Assembly (NCBI GenBank): GCA_964019135.1
Contig: OZ025265.1
Location: 23,845,143-23,909,142, forward strand
DNA length: 64,000 nucleotides
DNA from: Arenicola marina
Lineage: Eukaryota > Annelida > Polychaeta > Arenicolidae
Direction of reading: 5' to 3'
Both the position numbers and the translations under genes were made by a program. Under the pieces are notes generated by a model that ran no database searches, was not told the origin of the DNA, and worked only from the letters and a program-made list of their open reading frames with translations. Of the stretch, positions 34,601 to 43,887 are shown piece after piece. How positions within the stretch are numbered: the first letter of the stretch is position 1; each line of letters opens with the position of its first letter.

Positions 34601-37261
34601 AAAGCCGAGGATACTTGACCATGTTGACTTAATGAAGTAGGCCCTATCACTATCAGTTGATGGATGGATAATAATTGTTCATTTATTTTTATTATTCCCT
34701 ATGTCAGACTCGTGATTATGTTTATAGACTATATCTGATTCTGATCTTGAAATGAGGTTCCGAAAACCATATTAATTAATTGTGTATATAATATATATCA
34801 AGAACAAATTCCTTGGGACTTTATTTTCTCATTCATGCGGAGATCAAATTATATTTATAATTATGATCTATTTACTTTACTCCAATACTTGGATCTTTCA
34901 GATACTAGTCGGCCTCGCAGACCGTCGGAATTGGAGGGAGACGAATATCACTTCATATCCAGACAGGAAATGGATAAAGAAATCCAGAATAAAAAGTAAG
35001 TTGGGCACCATTAAGCAGTTATGAACAATCAAATTTCAACATGACATGACAAATATATGGATTGATATAGAAATATTTTTCGGGCAATGCAGCCTCGGAA
35101 CAACAGCGGAGAGTTTTCTCAAATCGTGCTTACCGATCCACAATAGTAGTACATAAAGGCTCGTTGAAAGCGGGGCTGCAGGACCTTTAAGTTTTGGCTG
35201 TGCCAAAAAATGAATGGCTGGGGTGTTAAGACATCACCGGTGGAAAATGCTCCCCCCCCACCCTCTCTCCCGATCGTAAAATTTGAAAGCTCCCCCTCCC
35301 TCTCTCGATCGCAAGTTTCGAGACCACCCCCCCCCCACCCCTCCCGATCGCAAGTTTTTAAGACCCGCCCCCCTCTTCCGGTCGCAAGTTTTAAGCCCCA
35401 TCCCCTACCCCCCCCCCCCCCCATCTCCCGTTTGCAAGTTTGAGCTGAGTCTTACCCCCGGGATCTGGCCCTCGACCTTCGTTTTCCTTCCGACTGCGTG
35501 ACATATCCGGAGTGATTGTGCCATAGGACCTAGCGTAGATATTGTGGATTATTCAAGCATTTATAAGATACATTTTCGCAGTAAAAATTATTTTCGCAGA
35601 CTCTGCTCCCCCACTTTCAATTTGCTTTCGACAGGCCTGAGATATCTACGCATATCTAAATAAAATGAATGACGTTTTATTTGCAGATTCGTTGAGTTTG
35701 GAGAGTACAAAGGCAATCTATATGGCACCAGTATGGAACAAGTCAGATCTATAATTGACAGCGGCAGAGTGGGCCTTATCACGCCCCACCCACAGGTCAG
35801 TAAATCGCTGTGGTTTATACCTAATACATATCTATACATACACATCCAGTGTGTAGCGCGTCGTGTACATCGCGCCCGGGGTTTGCTGGGTTTATGAGGG
35901 TTCCGCGGTAACCCCCCCCCCCCACACCCCCTTTGTTTACTTTCAATATCCGCTCGGAAGGGGCGTTTCTTTGCCATTGACCCGCTCTATGTCTCCGCTC
36001 CATGCAGACCCGCTCGGTTTATTCTTTTTTCCCGGAATTTTTCCCGCAAAGTCGCCCCACCCCCGTCGCCAGTTTTAAAATATCCTTTTGATCAGAAATG
36101 TCCGCTCTATAGGGCTATTTTTGCATCAGAAACATCCGCTCTCTCAGGCCTCAAGGGGAATCCCTTCACCAGATTTGTCATAATACTGCCCCGCCCCCCA
36201 TGAATATGCCACCATCCATGACCTTTCAGTTGACCGATATTCCATATGCATAGTGTTTAACCTACCGTCAGTTCAACATGAACAATTAACATACGTCTGT
36301 AAGTAAAAAGGAAGTTTCTTTATACAGTACAACATGAACAACATGATTAACATACGTTTGTACGTAAAAAGGAAGTTTCTTTATGTTATACCATGTAATT
36401 ATAAAGCGACGGCTAACAAATTGGGCCGATCTATTGAGATTAAGACTGATTGTCAAAGCATGAAAAAAAACGCACGTAAATCTCCAACAACTTTTCCTCG
36501 GACGCAGGCGATAAAGTTGTTGCGGGTGCCGGAAGTAAAGCCATACGTGATCTTCGTGAAGCCACCGGACTTGGCGAGACTTCGCGAGACCCGGCTCCGA
36601 TCTCAGGCCACAACCCCGGAGAGCGAGCAAATCTGTCGGCCATTCACGGTAACTAACCACCGAAAACAACTGTCAAATAGGCAATCCGATCACGTCGAAA
36701 CCATATCTTAAAAAACAATAAAAATACTGAAAGTGCCTGTAATGACGGGATCTGATGTATGTTTGTCCTACATATTTACATGCACTTCGCGACCTGCCAA
36801 TTCTTTTCATTGCAAAGTGGCATATCAAGTTATGAAAGACAATATTGAATTGCGTCGTTGAGTATGGTCTGTGTCTGTACTTTTCATTTTGATCCAATTA
36901 TAGCACACCAGTGATGAATTTAAGAATTAGCGTTAAGTAATGTAAATTTCTTAATTCCCTAATGACACACCCGTGATGAAGTTAAGAAATTATGTCACGT
37001 AAATTAAATTTTTTAATTCCAGGATGACACACGAGTAACAAATTTAAGAATAAGTGTGAATTAAATTAAATTTCTTAATTCCAGGATGACGAGTTAAACG
37101 ATATGATTCTGGAAGCATCACGTCTTGAGACGAGCTTTGGGCAATATTTTGACGAGGTTATCATCAATGAGGACTTACAGACGTCCATCAATGAACTGCT
37201 CGGCATCGTGGAGCGACTGGAGAGTGAACCACAGTGGGTGCCTACCATGTGGGCCCGGTAG
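25970..37261 (+). CDS. MPP3/MPP7: MPP3/MPP7-type MAGUK scaffold (first exon not found)
   Basis: A membrane-associated guanylate-kinase scaffold of the p55 class. Exons: 25970-26088, 27838-27915, 28536-28619, 29219-29353, 30171-30252, 30568-30653, 31775-31849, 31993-32189, 32849-32922, 33266-33349, 33554-33643, 34290-34370, 34902-34995, 35687-35795, 36508-36648, 37085-37261. Every boundary is AG/GT and the phases join without a break into 568 residues plus TAG. Relatives have about 576-585, so only a short N-terminus is missing. The order is L27, L27, PDZ, SH3, basic hook and GK. The family recruits partners to cell junctions (L27 heterodimers with DLG and LIN7; the GK binds phosphoproteins and is not expected to be catalytic). 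PDZ-SH3 linker and SH3 residues resemble both MPP3 and MPP7, so I cannot choose between them. The initiator exon, promoter and poly(A) site were not identified. It converges with USP37. Confidence 0.93.
26230..27678. repeat. 19-bp minisatellite with CRE-like core, about 76 copies
   Basis: The unit is 'cattacgtcacagatctgg', with variants gcgtcaaag, aggtcac and aagctcac. It lies in the intron between the first two MAGUK exons found. Most units contain TTACGTCA, the reverse complement of TGACGTAA. Three plus-strand open frames run through it only because the unit has no stop codon. A higher-order block of about 10 units repeats. Confidence 0.97.
28963..28988. repeat. (TTGAA)n microsatellite
   Basis: Four or more perfect TTGAA/ATTGA units in an intron of the MAGUK gene. 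Confidence 0.7.
29219..31849 (+). CDS. MPP3/MPP7: MPP3/7 exons 4-7: second L27 end and PDZ domain
   Basis: Exon 29219-29353 finishes L27 ([16 protein letters not shown]) and opens the PDZ ([14 protein letters not shown]). Exon 30171-30252 gives GATIYKDD and [12 protein letters not shown]. Exon 30568-30653 gives [17 protein letters not shown]. Exon 31775-31849 gives the last strand [10 protein letters not shown]. The carboxylate-binding loop reads PLGA rather than GLGF, as in other p55-family PDZ domains. The 30653 donor (CTG/GTATGT) is the parent of the 53-bp array that fills the next 670 bp. Confidence 0.9.
29752..30104. mobile_element. MITE with about 60-bp TIRs in a PDZ intron
   Basis: The left end AATAGGGTCTGTAAGTGACG and the right end (reverse complement, 30,040-30,104) pair over about 60 bp with few mismatches, including a GCGCGCG block. 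The interior of about 225 bp is non-coding. Each arm carries a TGACGTCA- or TGATGTCA-like palindrome. There is no transposase. Confidence 0.75.
30107..30171 (+). repeat. tandem duplication of a 3' splice acceptor
   Basis: The phrase 'attgtgacgtcattcaag' occurs at about 30,112-30,129 and again at about 30,153-30,170. The second copy is the acceptor of exon 30171-30252. A diverged relative is at about 29,722 (ggcgtcattcaaag). Confidence 0.7.
30634..31326 (+). repeat. 53-bp array duplicating an exon end and its 5' splice site, 13 copies
   Basis: Unit starts (gatggtcaata) fall at 30,638, 30,691 and so on to 31,274, exactly 53 bp apart. Each unit contains the last 16-19 bases of exon 30568-30653, the donor GTATGTAACC and about 25 bp of intron ending 'ccagctccttggtccacag'. 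That last 'ccacag' also resembles a 3' splice site. Confidence 0.97.
31993..32189 (+). CDS. MPP3/MPP7: MPP3/7 exon 8: SH3 domain
   Basis: Encodes [32 protein letters not shown], then the WW pair (TLWWQARKE) and [13 protein letters not shown]. This is the MAGUK SH3 with its characteristic IPC-REAGL insertion. It ends in phase 2 at AG/GTAAGA. The last 29 bases and the donor are duplicated downstream in the intron. Confidence 0.92.
32161..32700 (+). repeat. about 150-bp array duplicating the SH3 exon end and donor
   Basis: 'ctcatcccgggacaacagct' followed by 'gctggagag/gtaatgag' recurs at about 32,308, 32,458 and 32,609 after the genuine exon end at 32,161-32,189. The copies are separated by a shared intron segment (gtcagaatgctagtcacgat). 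The last copy is truncated before the donor. Confidence 0.92.
32849..33643 (+). CDS. MPP3/MPP7: MPP3/7 exons 9-11: hook region and start of GK
   Basis: Exon 32849-32922 is Ser/Lys-rich and contains a KEN tripeptide. Exon 33266-33349 is strongly basic ([11 protein letters not shown]), as expected for the SH3-GK hook. Exon 33554-33643 carries [13 protein letters not shown] and leads into RPLVLIG, the first GK strand. The acceptor of the last exon (gatgtag) has a poor pyrimidine tract, but phase and homology support it. Confidence 0.85.
33015..33232. repeat. (TAA)n-rich AT tract
   Basis: Intronic low-complexity DNA of TAATAA units and poly-T/poly-A. Confidence 0.7.
34290..37261 (+). CDS. MPP3/MPP7: MPP3/7 exons 12-16: guanylate-kinase-like domain
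   Basis: Exons 34290-34370, 34902-34995, 35687-35795, 36508-36648 and 37085-37261. Motifs in order: [13 protein letters not shown] at the degenerate P-loop, VPHTSRPRR (the His codon is split across the 34370/34902 junction), [49 protein letters not shown] and the terminal QWVPTMWAR. Vertebrate MPP3/7 end in a similar WVPVSW motif. The final TAG lies inside the first unit of the 40-bp array. Confidence 0.93.
35230..36110. repeat. C-rich degenerate repeat in GK introns
   Basis: At 35,235-35,440 there are about five units of 'ctcccgatcgcaagttt' plus a C run. Further phrases 'ccgctcggaaggggcg' and 'tccgctctatagggc' at 35,945-36,115 match 11,880-12,420. Exon 35687-35795 sits between the two parts. 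Confidence 0.55.
36290..36405. repeat. about 70-bp tandem duplication
   Basis: 'aacatacgtctgtaagtaaa' and 'aacatacgtttgtacgtaaa', each followed by 'aaggaagtttctttat'. Intronic, two copies. Confidence 0.75.
36905..37085 (+). repeat. about 60-bp array duplicating the last acceptor and exon start
   Basis: Three units share 'cttaattccaggatgac' or a diverged form (ccctaatgacacac), with 'gatgaatttaagaa' between. The final unit is the real acceptor plus the first codons of exon 37085-37261 (GATGACGAG). Confidence 0.85.
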
Positions 37262-37752
37262 CTGGCGCCATCTAGCGAATGACACCATGTGGGCCCGGTA
37301 GCTGGCGCCGTCTAGCTAATGACAATACGTGGGCCCGGTAGCTGGCGCCATCTAGCGAATGACACCAGGTGGGCCCGGTAGCTGGCACCATCTAGCGAAT
37401 GACACCATGTGGGCCCGGTAGCTGGCGCCGTCTAGCTAATGACAATACGTGGGCCCGGTAGCTGGCACCATCTAGCGAATGACACCAGGTGGGCCTGGTA
37501 GCTGGCGCCGTCTAGCGAATGACACCATGTGGGCCCGGTAGCTGGCGCCGTCTAGCTAATGACAATATGTGGGCCCGGTACCTGGCGCCGTCTAGCGAAT
37601 GACACCATGTGGGCCCGGTAGCTGGCGCCGTCTAGCTAATGACAATATGTGGGCCCGGTAGCTGGCACCATCTAGCGAATGACACCAGGTGGGCCTGGTA
37701 GCTGGCGCCGTCTAGCGAATGACACCATGTAGGCCCAGTAGCTGGCGCCACC
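37245..37752 (+). repeat. 40-bp minisatellite containing the MPP3/7 stop codon, about 12.5 copies
   Basis: The unit reads 'accatgtgggcccggtagct' then 'ggcgccatctagcgaatgac'. The first unit supplies the last four codons and the TAG of the MAGUK gene. Every unit holds the core GGCGCCATCTAGCGA or GGCGCCGTCTAGCTA. Confidence 0.97.
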
Positions 37753-37984
37753 AGCAGCAAATGATATCAATACCCTGTACCCATGGATATAAGAGATTGA
37801 CAACATATGTCGAACTTATAATGTCTGCGAGCTTGAGACAATCGTCGCCAATCCCACGGTGGGGTTAATCAACAATATATATGGTGGATCATATGAAAAT
37901 TTAATGAGTTCTAGTCACATTTTTATTACTTACGCCATGCAGCGTTAGCGACGGCAGAGCTGCAGAAATTAGCTCCTCACGTGA

Positions 37985-39075
37985 ATTTTACGTACGTTAC
38001 TGGCGCCATCTGGCGAGTCACTGGACAGTTACAAACAGCTTCCCGCCACGCTGATCATACGTTGATGGCTCCCTCTAGCGAGCGGCTGGAGAGTTACAGA
38101 AACCTTCCCGCACGCGTGCACCTTGCGTTGCAGGCGCCATCTAGCGAGTCACTGGACAGTTACAGAAACCTTCCCGCCTCGTGGATCATACGTTGATGGC
38201 TCCCTCTAGCGAGGGGCTAGAGAGTTACAGAAACCTTCCCGCCGCGTGGACCATGCGTTGCAGGCGCCATCTAGCGAGTCACTAGACAGTTACAGAAACC
38301 GTCCCGCCTCGTGAATCATACATTGATGGCTCCCTCTAGCGAAGGGCTAGAGAGTTACAGAAACCTTCCCGCCGCGTGGACTATGCGTTGCAGGCGCCAT
38401 CTAGCGAGTCACTGGACAGTTACAGAAACCTTCCCGTCTCGTGGATCATACGTTGATGGCTCCCTCTAGCGAGGGGCTAGAGAGTTGCAGAAACCTTCCC
38501 GCCGCGTGGACCATGCGTTGCAGGCGCCATCTAGCGAGTCACTGGACAGTTACAGAAACCGTCCCGCCTCGTGAATCATACGTTGATGGCTCCCTCTAGC
38601 GAGGGGCTAGAGAGTTACAGAAACCTTCCCGCCGCGTGGACTATGCGTTGCAGGCGCCATCTAGCGAGTCACTGGACAGTTACAGAAACCTTCCCCCCAC
38701 GCGGATCATACGTTACTGGCGTCCTCTAGCGAGCGGCTGGAGAGTTACAGAAACCTTCCCGCCACGTGGACCATGCGTTGCAGGCGCCATCTAGCGAGTC
38801 ACTGGACAGTTACAGAAACTTTCCCCCCACGCGGATCATACGTTACTGGCGTCATCTAGCGAGCGGCTTGAGAGTTACAGAAACCTTCCCGCCGCGTGGA
38901 CTATGCGTTGCAGGCGCCATCTAGCGAGTCACTGGACAGTTACAGAAACCTTCCCGCCTCGTGGATCATACGTTGATGGCTCCCTCTAGCGAGGGCCTAG
39001 AGAGTTACAGAAACCTTCCCGCCGCGTGGACCATGCGTTACAGGCGCCATCTAGCGAATGACTTGACACCAGCGC
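37985..39075. repeat. 130-bp dimeric minisatellite, about 8 dimers
   Basis: Each dimer has two related halves of about 65 bp, one with 'caggcgccatctagcgagtc' and one with 'tggctccctctagcgagg', both followed by 'agttacagaaaccttcccg'. The start of 'caggcgccat' is seen at 38,131, 38,261 and 38,391. It shares the 'ccatctagcga' core with the 40-bp array but not the rest of the unit. Confidence 0.95.
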
Positions 39076-39079
39076 CATA

Positions 39080-40020
39080 ATCGGGAATATATGTTAAAAG
39101 AACAATTGAATGTGATTATACGGCGGAGGACCGCTAATTGTCCATCTCCTAACGGTTGGATAGCCCTTTAGCAGACTTAATGAAAGGCTCGTTTGGCTGT
39201 TGTGTGAATGCACGTGGTGGGAGGTCCGGTCATACGCTTGTGGTATACCGAGGGGACGGAATACCCCCGGGGAATATCAGATCTCCGCGATTGGCATCGA
39301 GGAATTCTTGGCTGTTGGCAATTTTTGGGGACCGTTTTCCGGAAATTCCTCGATATTTGCGATCTCACCATTAAGGCGTTTTTTTCGCGCCCAGCTTTAG
39401 GGATTCGCGATTTGAAGAGGGTACCCCCCCCCCCCCTGCTATGAAAGGTCGAAGGGGGTTGTGCTGATTCGTATACATATATATATACATGTATTTATGG
39501 AAATGCAATAAGATTATCGTGTTTTAGGCCACTTTTGTGCACATAAAGGTTGAATCAGGCCAGTATATGTATGCGACTAACACCGTGACGATAGTCCTGT
39601 TATCTATATCTAAATCTATGGTTCATGAGCAAAATTGGATAGGCCTACAAAACCAATGAACAGTGGCGAAAGTTATTGAGGACTACATGTTGTGGTGAAC
39701 ATTTCAGAGCTTCGAAGCGTCGCGGGGTGGGAGGTCAAGAATATAACAATAGCACATGTCAGCGGGGCGTTAGGCAATTTTTATTGGCCCGACATCAGAC
39801 TGTAGCAGCCCGCCAATTTTCATTATCCGCCCGAGGCCGCTAGGCCTTTCTCAGATCGTTAGGTCTTTCTCAGATGGCCATTTGTGAAAGACGATAACGT
39901 CAAGTATTCCAACAGTGTTTATATGGAAATGAAAAGTGATCTGTTGGTGTTTTATGCCGCATTACATCTGATATCCACAAAGTGTCTTATATTTCATGTT
40001 CCGAGAACTAATTTCACAAG
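39080..40020. other. intergenic, nothing recognised
   Basis: No gene seen between the convergent genes here. There is a poly-C tract at 39,424-39,437 and a short AT run near 39,475-39,490. Confidence 0.35.
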
Positions 40021-40262
40021 GGCGGAACCCCTCTTGTCGCCAAGCCTAAGATGCAATGTTAAAGGCGCGATTCCCGGGATAGATCTACTAGGCCTACACT
40101 GTCAACGTTAAGGTGTGTACGTAGACCGCAATTGAAACAGAGCGCTAAGTTTACAAAGTCAGAATCCCACTTGTCTGCAAGCCTGGGATGCAATGTTAAA
40201 GACCCGATCCCTGGGGTAGATTTAGGCCTACACTGTTCAAGTTGTATACGGAGACCGTGATT
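40020..40262. repeat. two-copy tandem duplication, about 125 bp
   Basis: 'gatgcaatgttaaag' followed by '(t/c)aggcctacactgt' occurs in both halves (from about 40,050 and 40,188), with 'cttgtc(g/t)(c/g)caagcct' before it. Diverged copies; no coding content. Confidence 0.7.
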
Positions 40263-42380
40263 TAAATGGAAGTATACAGTTCGGAAGGTGTGTTCACTTT
40301 TAGAACATGTCTAAGAGAAGCAGAGGTTTGTTTGATTCTGAACGAGTTGATTCTCGGGTGTTATGGTCAAAAGTTTTCAAACAGAGTACAACAGGCAATA
40401 TGTTATCTATACAATACGGTCTGTATACCGTGTTGTTCAAGACAAACGGTTGTTAAACATAATTTAGAAACTTTAAAACGGCAGATGAGAATCAAAGGGT
40501 AAATAATAGATGACGTCGGGCGAAACAAATGGGATATACATAATCAATCTGATACGTATTATTTGCATATTTGTTAGGGTAACGTGTATATTCGTTTGTT
40601 TCATCAGAGGTGACTTGTCAACGATTAGCATAGAACATCAGCTTCGTATATGACCCCCCCCCCCTACCGACCCCCGCCTCTAACCAACGGCTTGTCACAG
40701 AAAACTTCCTTTTTTAAATTTTCAGGTAACTCGTCAGGTTGCTTTCAGAAGGAAAGTTTGTTTTTTATTTGTGGTCAGCATTTACATATTTGCTTTAAAT
40801 GGGACTTTAGTGGATGGAAGCCAAATATTGTTCTAGTCTAAGTAGAGTTGTGTGTACCAAGTCATTGTAGTTCAAGAATGGTCTCCAGAATGTGTATATT
40901 GGATGGATATGCGGATGGATACGCTACGAAAGAAGAAGTCACATTGTTTAATAATAATAAGTTGGGAATCATATGAGAAGACTATCTGTCGCAATTTCAT
41001 GTTTGTACATTTCGTATTGATAAAGTTGATGGGGACTGTGCAATAATAAACCATGTGAACCCTAATGACATTTTTAAAAAGTTATAATAAAAAATCCAGT
41101 TTGAACTTGTAAGTCACTCTGCTTGCAATTATTATCGGCGGTTCAAGATGTGAATAGAATTTTTTTTTGGCGGATATAAAGGATTTGCCTGTTTGGTCCC
41201 GACTTATTTGGCTTATTCTGTTCAGGTAGCGTTTTTAGTGTTTCAGTGGACCAACTGAGAAAGCCGCTATAACATCACATTCTGAGGAATACCGAATAAC
41301 TGAATGACAGATGCAGGTCATTCAGACAACTTATTCCATGATTAGCGTTCACACTGACCACACTACCACTATGCGACGGCCATACTGTAATCTACAAATA
41401 TATTCATTAATGCAAAGATGGTTGGCAAATAAGACAAAAAACAGCGGAGTAAACAAACACACTTATCGTCATACTTTATTAGTTCCCTCCTCGCCCCCTA
41501 GAGGCGCTAAATACATATACAAAACTACTCATAATTATAGTACTAATAATATTACAAGATATATGAGTGTAACACAATATCTCTACTGGCCCTGACCTGC
41601 CAATGCACTGTGTCGAACAGCACATCATTCACCATCACCGTCGACGCGATAATACGGAAACTGTGGCTCAGTTCAAAGTGCTCTCTACTTGTGTCCCGCA
41701 TACACTAAAGCACAGATTATATCCATATTTGCACAAGGAACACAAAATGGAACATAAACACTGTTTAAATCCCGTAAACGAATCTCTTGTGCATTCCAAG
41801 TGTAACCTGAACGATATTGCATAGTGACTGCCCGCGAGTAAGGAAACAAGAAAAAAGATTGCCTTCTAAGGCAACATTCAGAGTCAAATAAACATGTCGA
41901 TATACATGGAAACACTATAATGAGGCTTATGGCTCGCATTTCGTTCTTTTACACCAAGACGTTCTGCTCAAGAATTCAAACTGGCTGACCGCGCGGCGGA
42001 ACTGTAGTCCAAGGGTTGAAATTCATGAAGCCAGATACACGAATACACTCATTGTGGTTAACGCCTTGTGGTCCCTATAGTTCTGTGTATCAAGACTCAT
42101 CCACACTTCCCTCATTTAGTTCCGTCAGACGGAGCAAGGTGTCAAATTCACATTTTTGAAATCAGTCAAGAAGCCGAATCCACATTCAATGAATACTCTT
42201 AATGGAGTCCATCTTCCATGTTAGAACCCACGAACCGTCTTATTGTAGTAAACGTTAGGCGTGAGTAATACGTGAGCTATGCTGAAACAATGGTTCGCCC
42301 TTACATGGAAGAACGACCCTTCATGGTCCCTGTAATTCTTTATATAATTTCACCCCCAACCTCTCTCGTCTACGGATTTC
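40263..42380. other. intergenic, nothing recognised
   Basis: AT-leaning DNA with a C run near 40,653. No open frame with recognisable features and no RNA gene seen. Confidence 0.35.
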
Positions 42381-42383
42381 AGG

Positions 42384-42502
42384 GGTATATTTCACGAACA
42401 TAATTTAGCCGGCTACGGGGCTTAGTCGGTTAAAATCGCCCATCATTAACACGGCAACTTCAGTCGACTCCGGCTAAACTGTGTTCATGAAATCCGCCAC
42501 TG
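42384..42502. mobile_element. palindromic MITE, about 118 bp
   Basis: The left arm 'atttcacgaacataatttag' continuing 'ccggctacgg' pairs with the right arm, whose reverse complement reads 'atttcatgaacacagtttag'. A half copy lies at 44,645-44,700. A near-perfect foldback without any coding region. Confidence 0.75.
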
Positions 42503-42759
42503 GCAAACAAAGATCATGGGGCTTAACCCACAACAAACTAGACAACGTCAAAACTACAAAGTGAACACAATGTCTCCGGCTATTAAGATGATATTACGCG
42601 GGTGGGTTTGATAACTCACAATAACTCACAGGTGAGGTTTAGGTCCTCATGTTAACTCGTGTTAATGTACAGGTGAAACGATCAGTTAGGCTAGTCGGAT
42701 GATAAGACATAAAAAAAAAACCTGCAACCTAGATTTATCTGCCTGGTGGGTGTAGAGTG

Positions 42760-42965
42760 ATGGGCAGTGAGAGTGAGAGAAAGACATGATGGCTGGGTGA
42801 GAGCTATACAGAGAAAAGAGGGGGGGGGGAGGGGCGCGAGCGCGGTACAGATAAAGAAAGTGGTGGGGGAGAGAAGACAGAGAGCGAGCGAGGGGGGGGG
42901 GGGGGGGTCGAGTAAGAACGATACAGAGAAAAAAAGAGGTGGAGAAGAGAAGATGGAGGATCAGG
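42760..42965. repeat. GA-rich tract with poly-G
   Basis: GAGAGA and AGAGG motifs with G runs at 42,819-42,829 and 42,891-42,907. Compositional open frames only. Confidence 0.6.
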
Positions 42966-42999
42966 TTGTTTAAATCTACGGCGATATCGGACGTCCCAG

Positions 43000-43880
43000 T
43001 GCAAACCAAATTATCCGCAGACAAACGGTTTAACTGAAAGAGTCAATAGCACCATACGTGAATCCCACTTTCTTTCATACTTCCCGTTATCTACCTACTT
43101 AAAGTGTCGCTGCAGTACTGGGACAGCCTCAGCCTTTCAGATCATGCAAACCATTTCAAATGCGTTTTAAATTAATACTAAAGTCGCAGACAGTTGTGCT
43201 ACCATTCAATTGTATGAACTATTAGTGAATGAGGTTGTGTATGATATTATTGAATCGATTTAACCGATATATAAAACACCCACAAACTTGTTTTGGTACA
43301 ATACTTTGTGCAAAAGACGAGTTTCCAATTGGCTTGCCCATGTCGCCAACAAGCAATAAGAATGAGTGTCACAGATTAGGTACAATCACATCTTGGTCGT
43401 CCGGTCAGGAAAACCGCCATGAAATGCTTCCGCCGTGGATGCCGTCCAGAGAGAATAGCTGTCCCGTCCTTGTAAGCATAAATACTGGATATCCTCGCGG
43501 TCCTCCATAACAAGCACGTGTTAAGTTCCATCCAGATATAGATGACTATAGCGCGCCACGCTGGACAAGACGGAGGGCAGCCCAAGGCTCACATCCTTTG
43601 ATCGACCACACGCCAGGCATTTCACACCGGGCATTCCAAGGTTTGATGTCCTTCTTTTTACAAGAAGCTGGAGATTTATACTTGCACCTCTAGATGCATC
43701 AGTTGCTAGAAATTAGAAATGTTTCTCTCCGTTACAAGTCTCCAACACATGTCTTGTTCAGGAGTCATTTGTTCATCCCAAAGAGAGTAGCTGGTCCTAT
43801 AGACGTGTGATGGGGAACATATCTCTGTGGACACAGTCGCTCGTCCCAGAAACTATCTGTCAGGAGAGAGATATCCAATC
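43000..43880. other. probable USP37 3' flank, nothing distinct
   Basis: Downstream (in the minus sense) of the USP37 stop codon at 43,888. It probably includes the 3' UTR, but I see no clear poly(A) signal to end it. Confidence 0.3.
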
Positions 43881-43887
43881 CCGAGAT

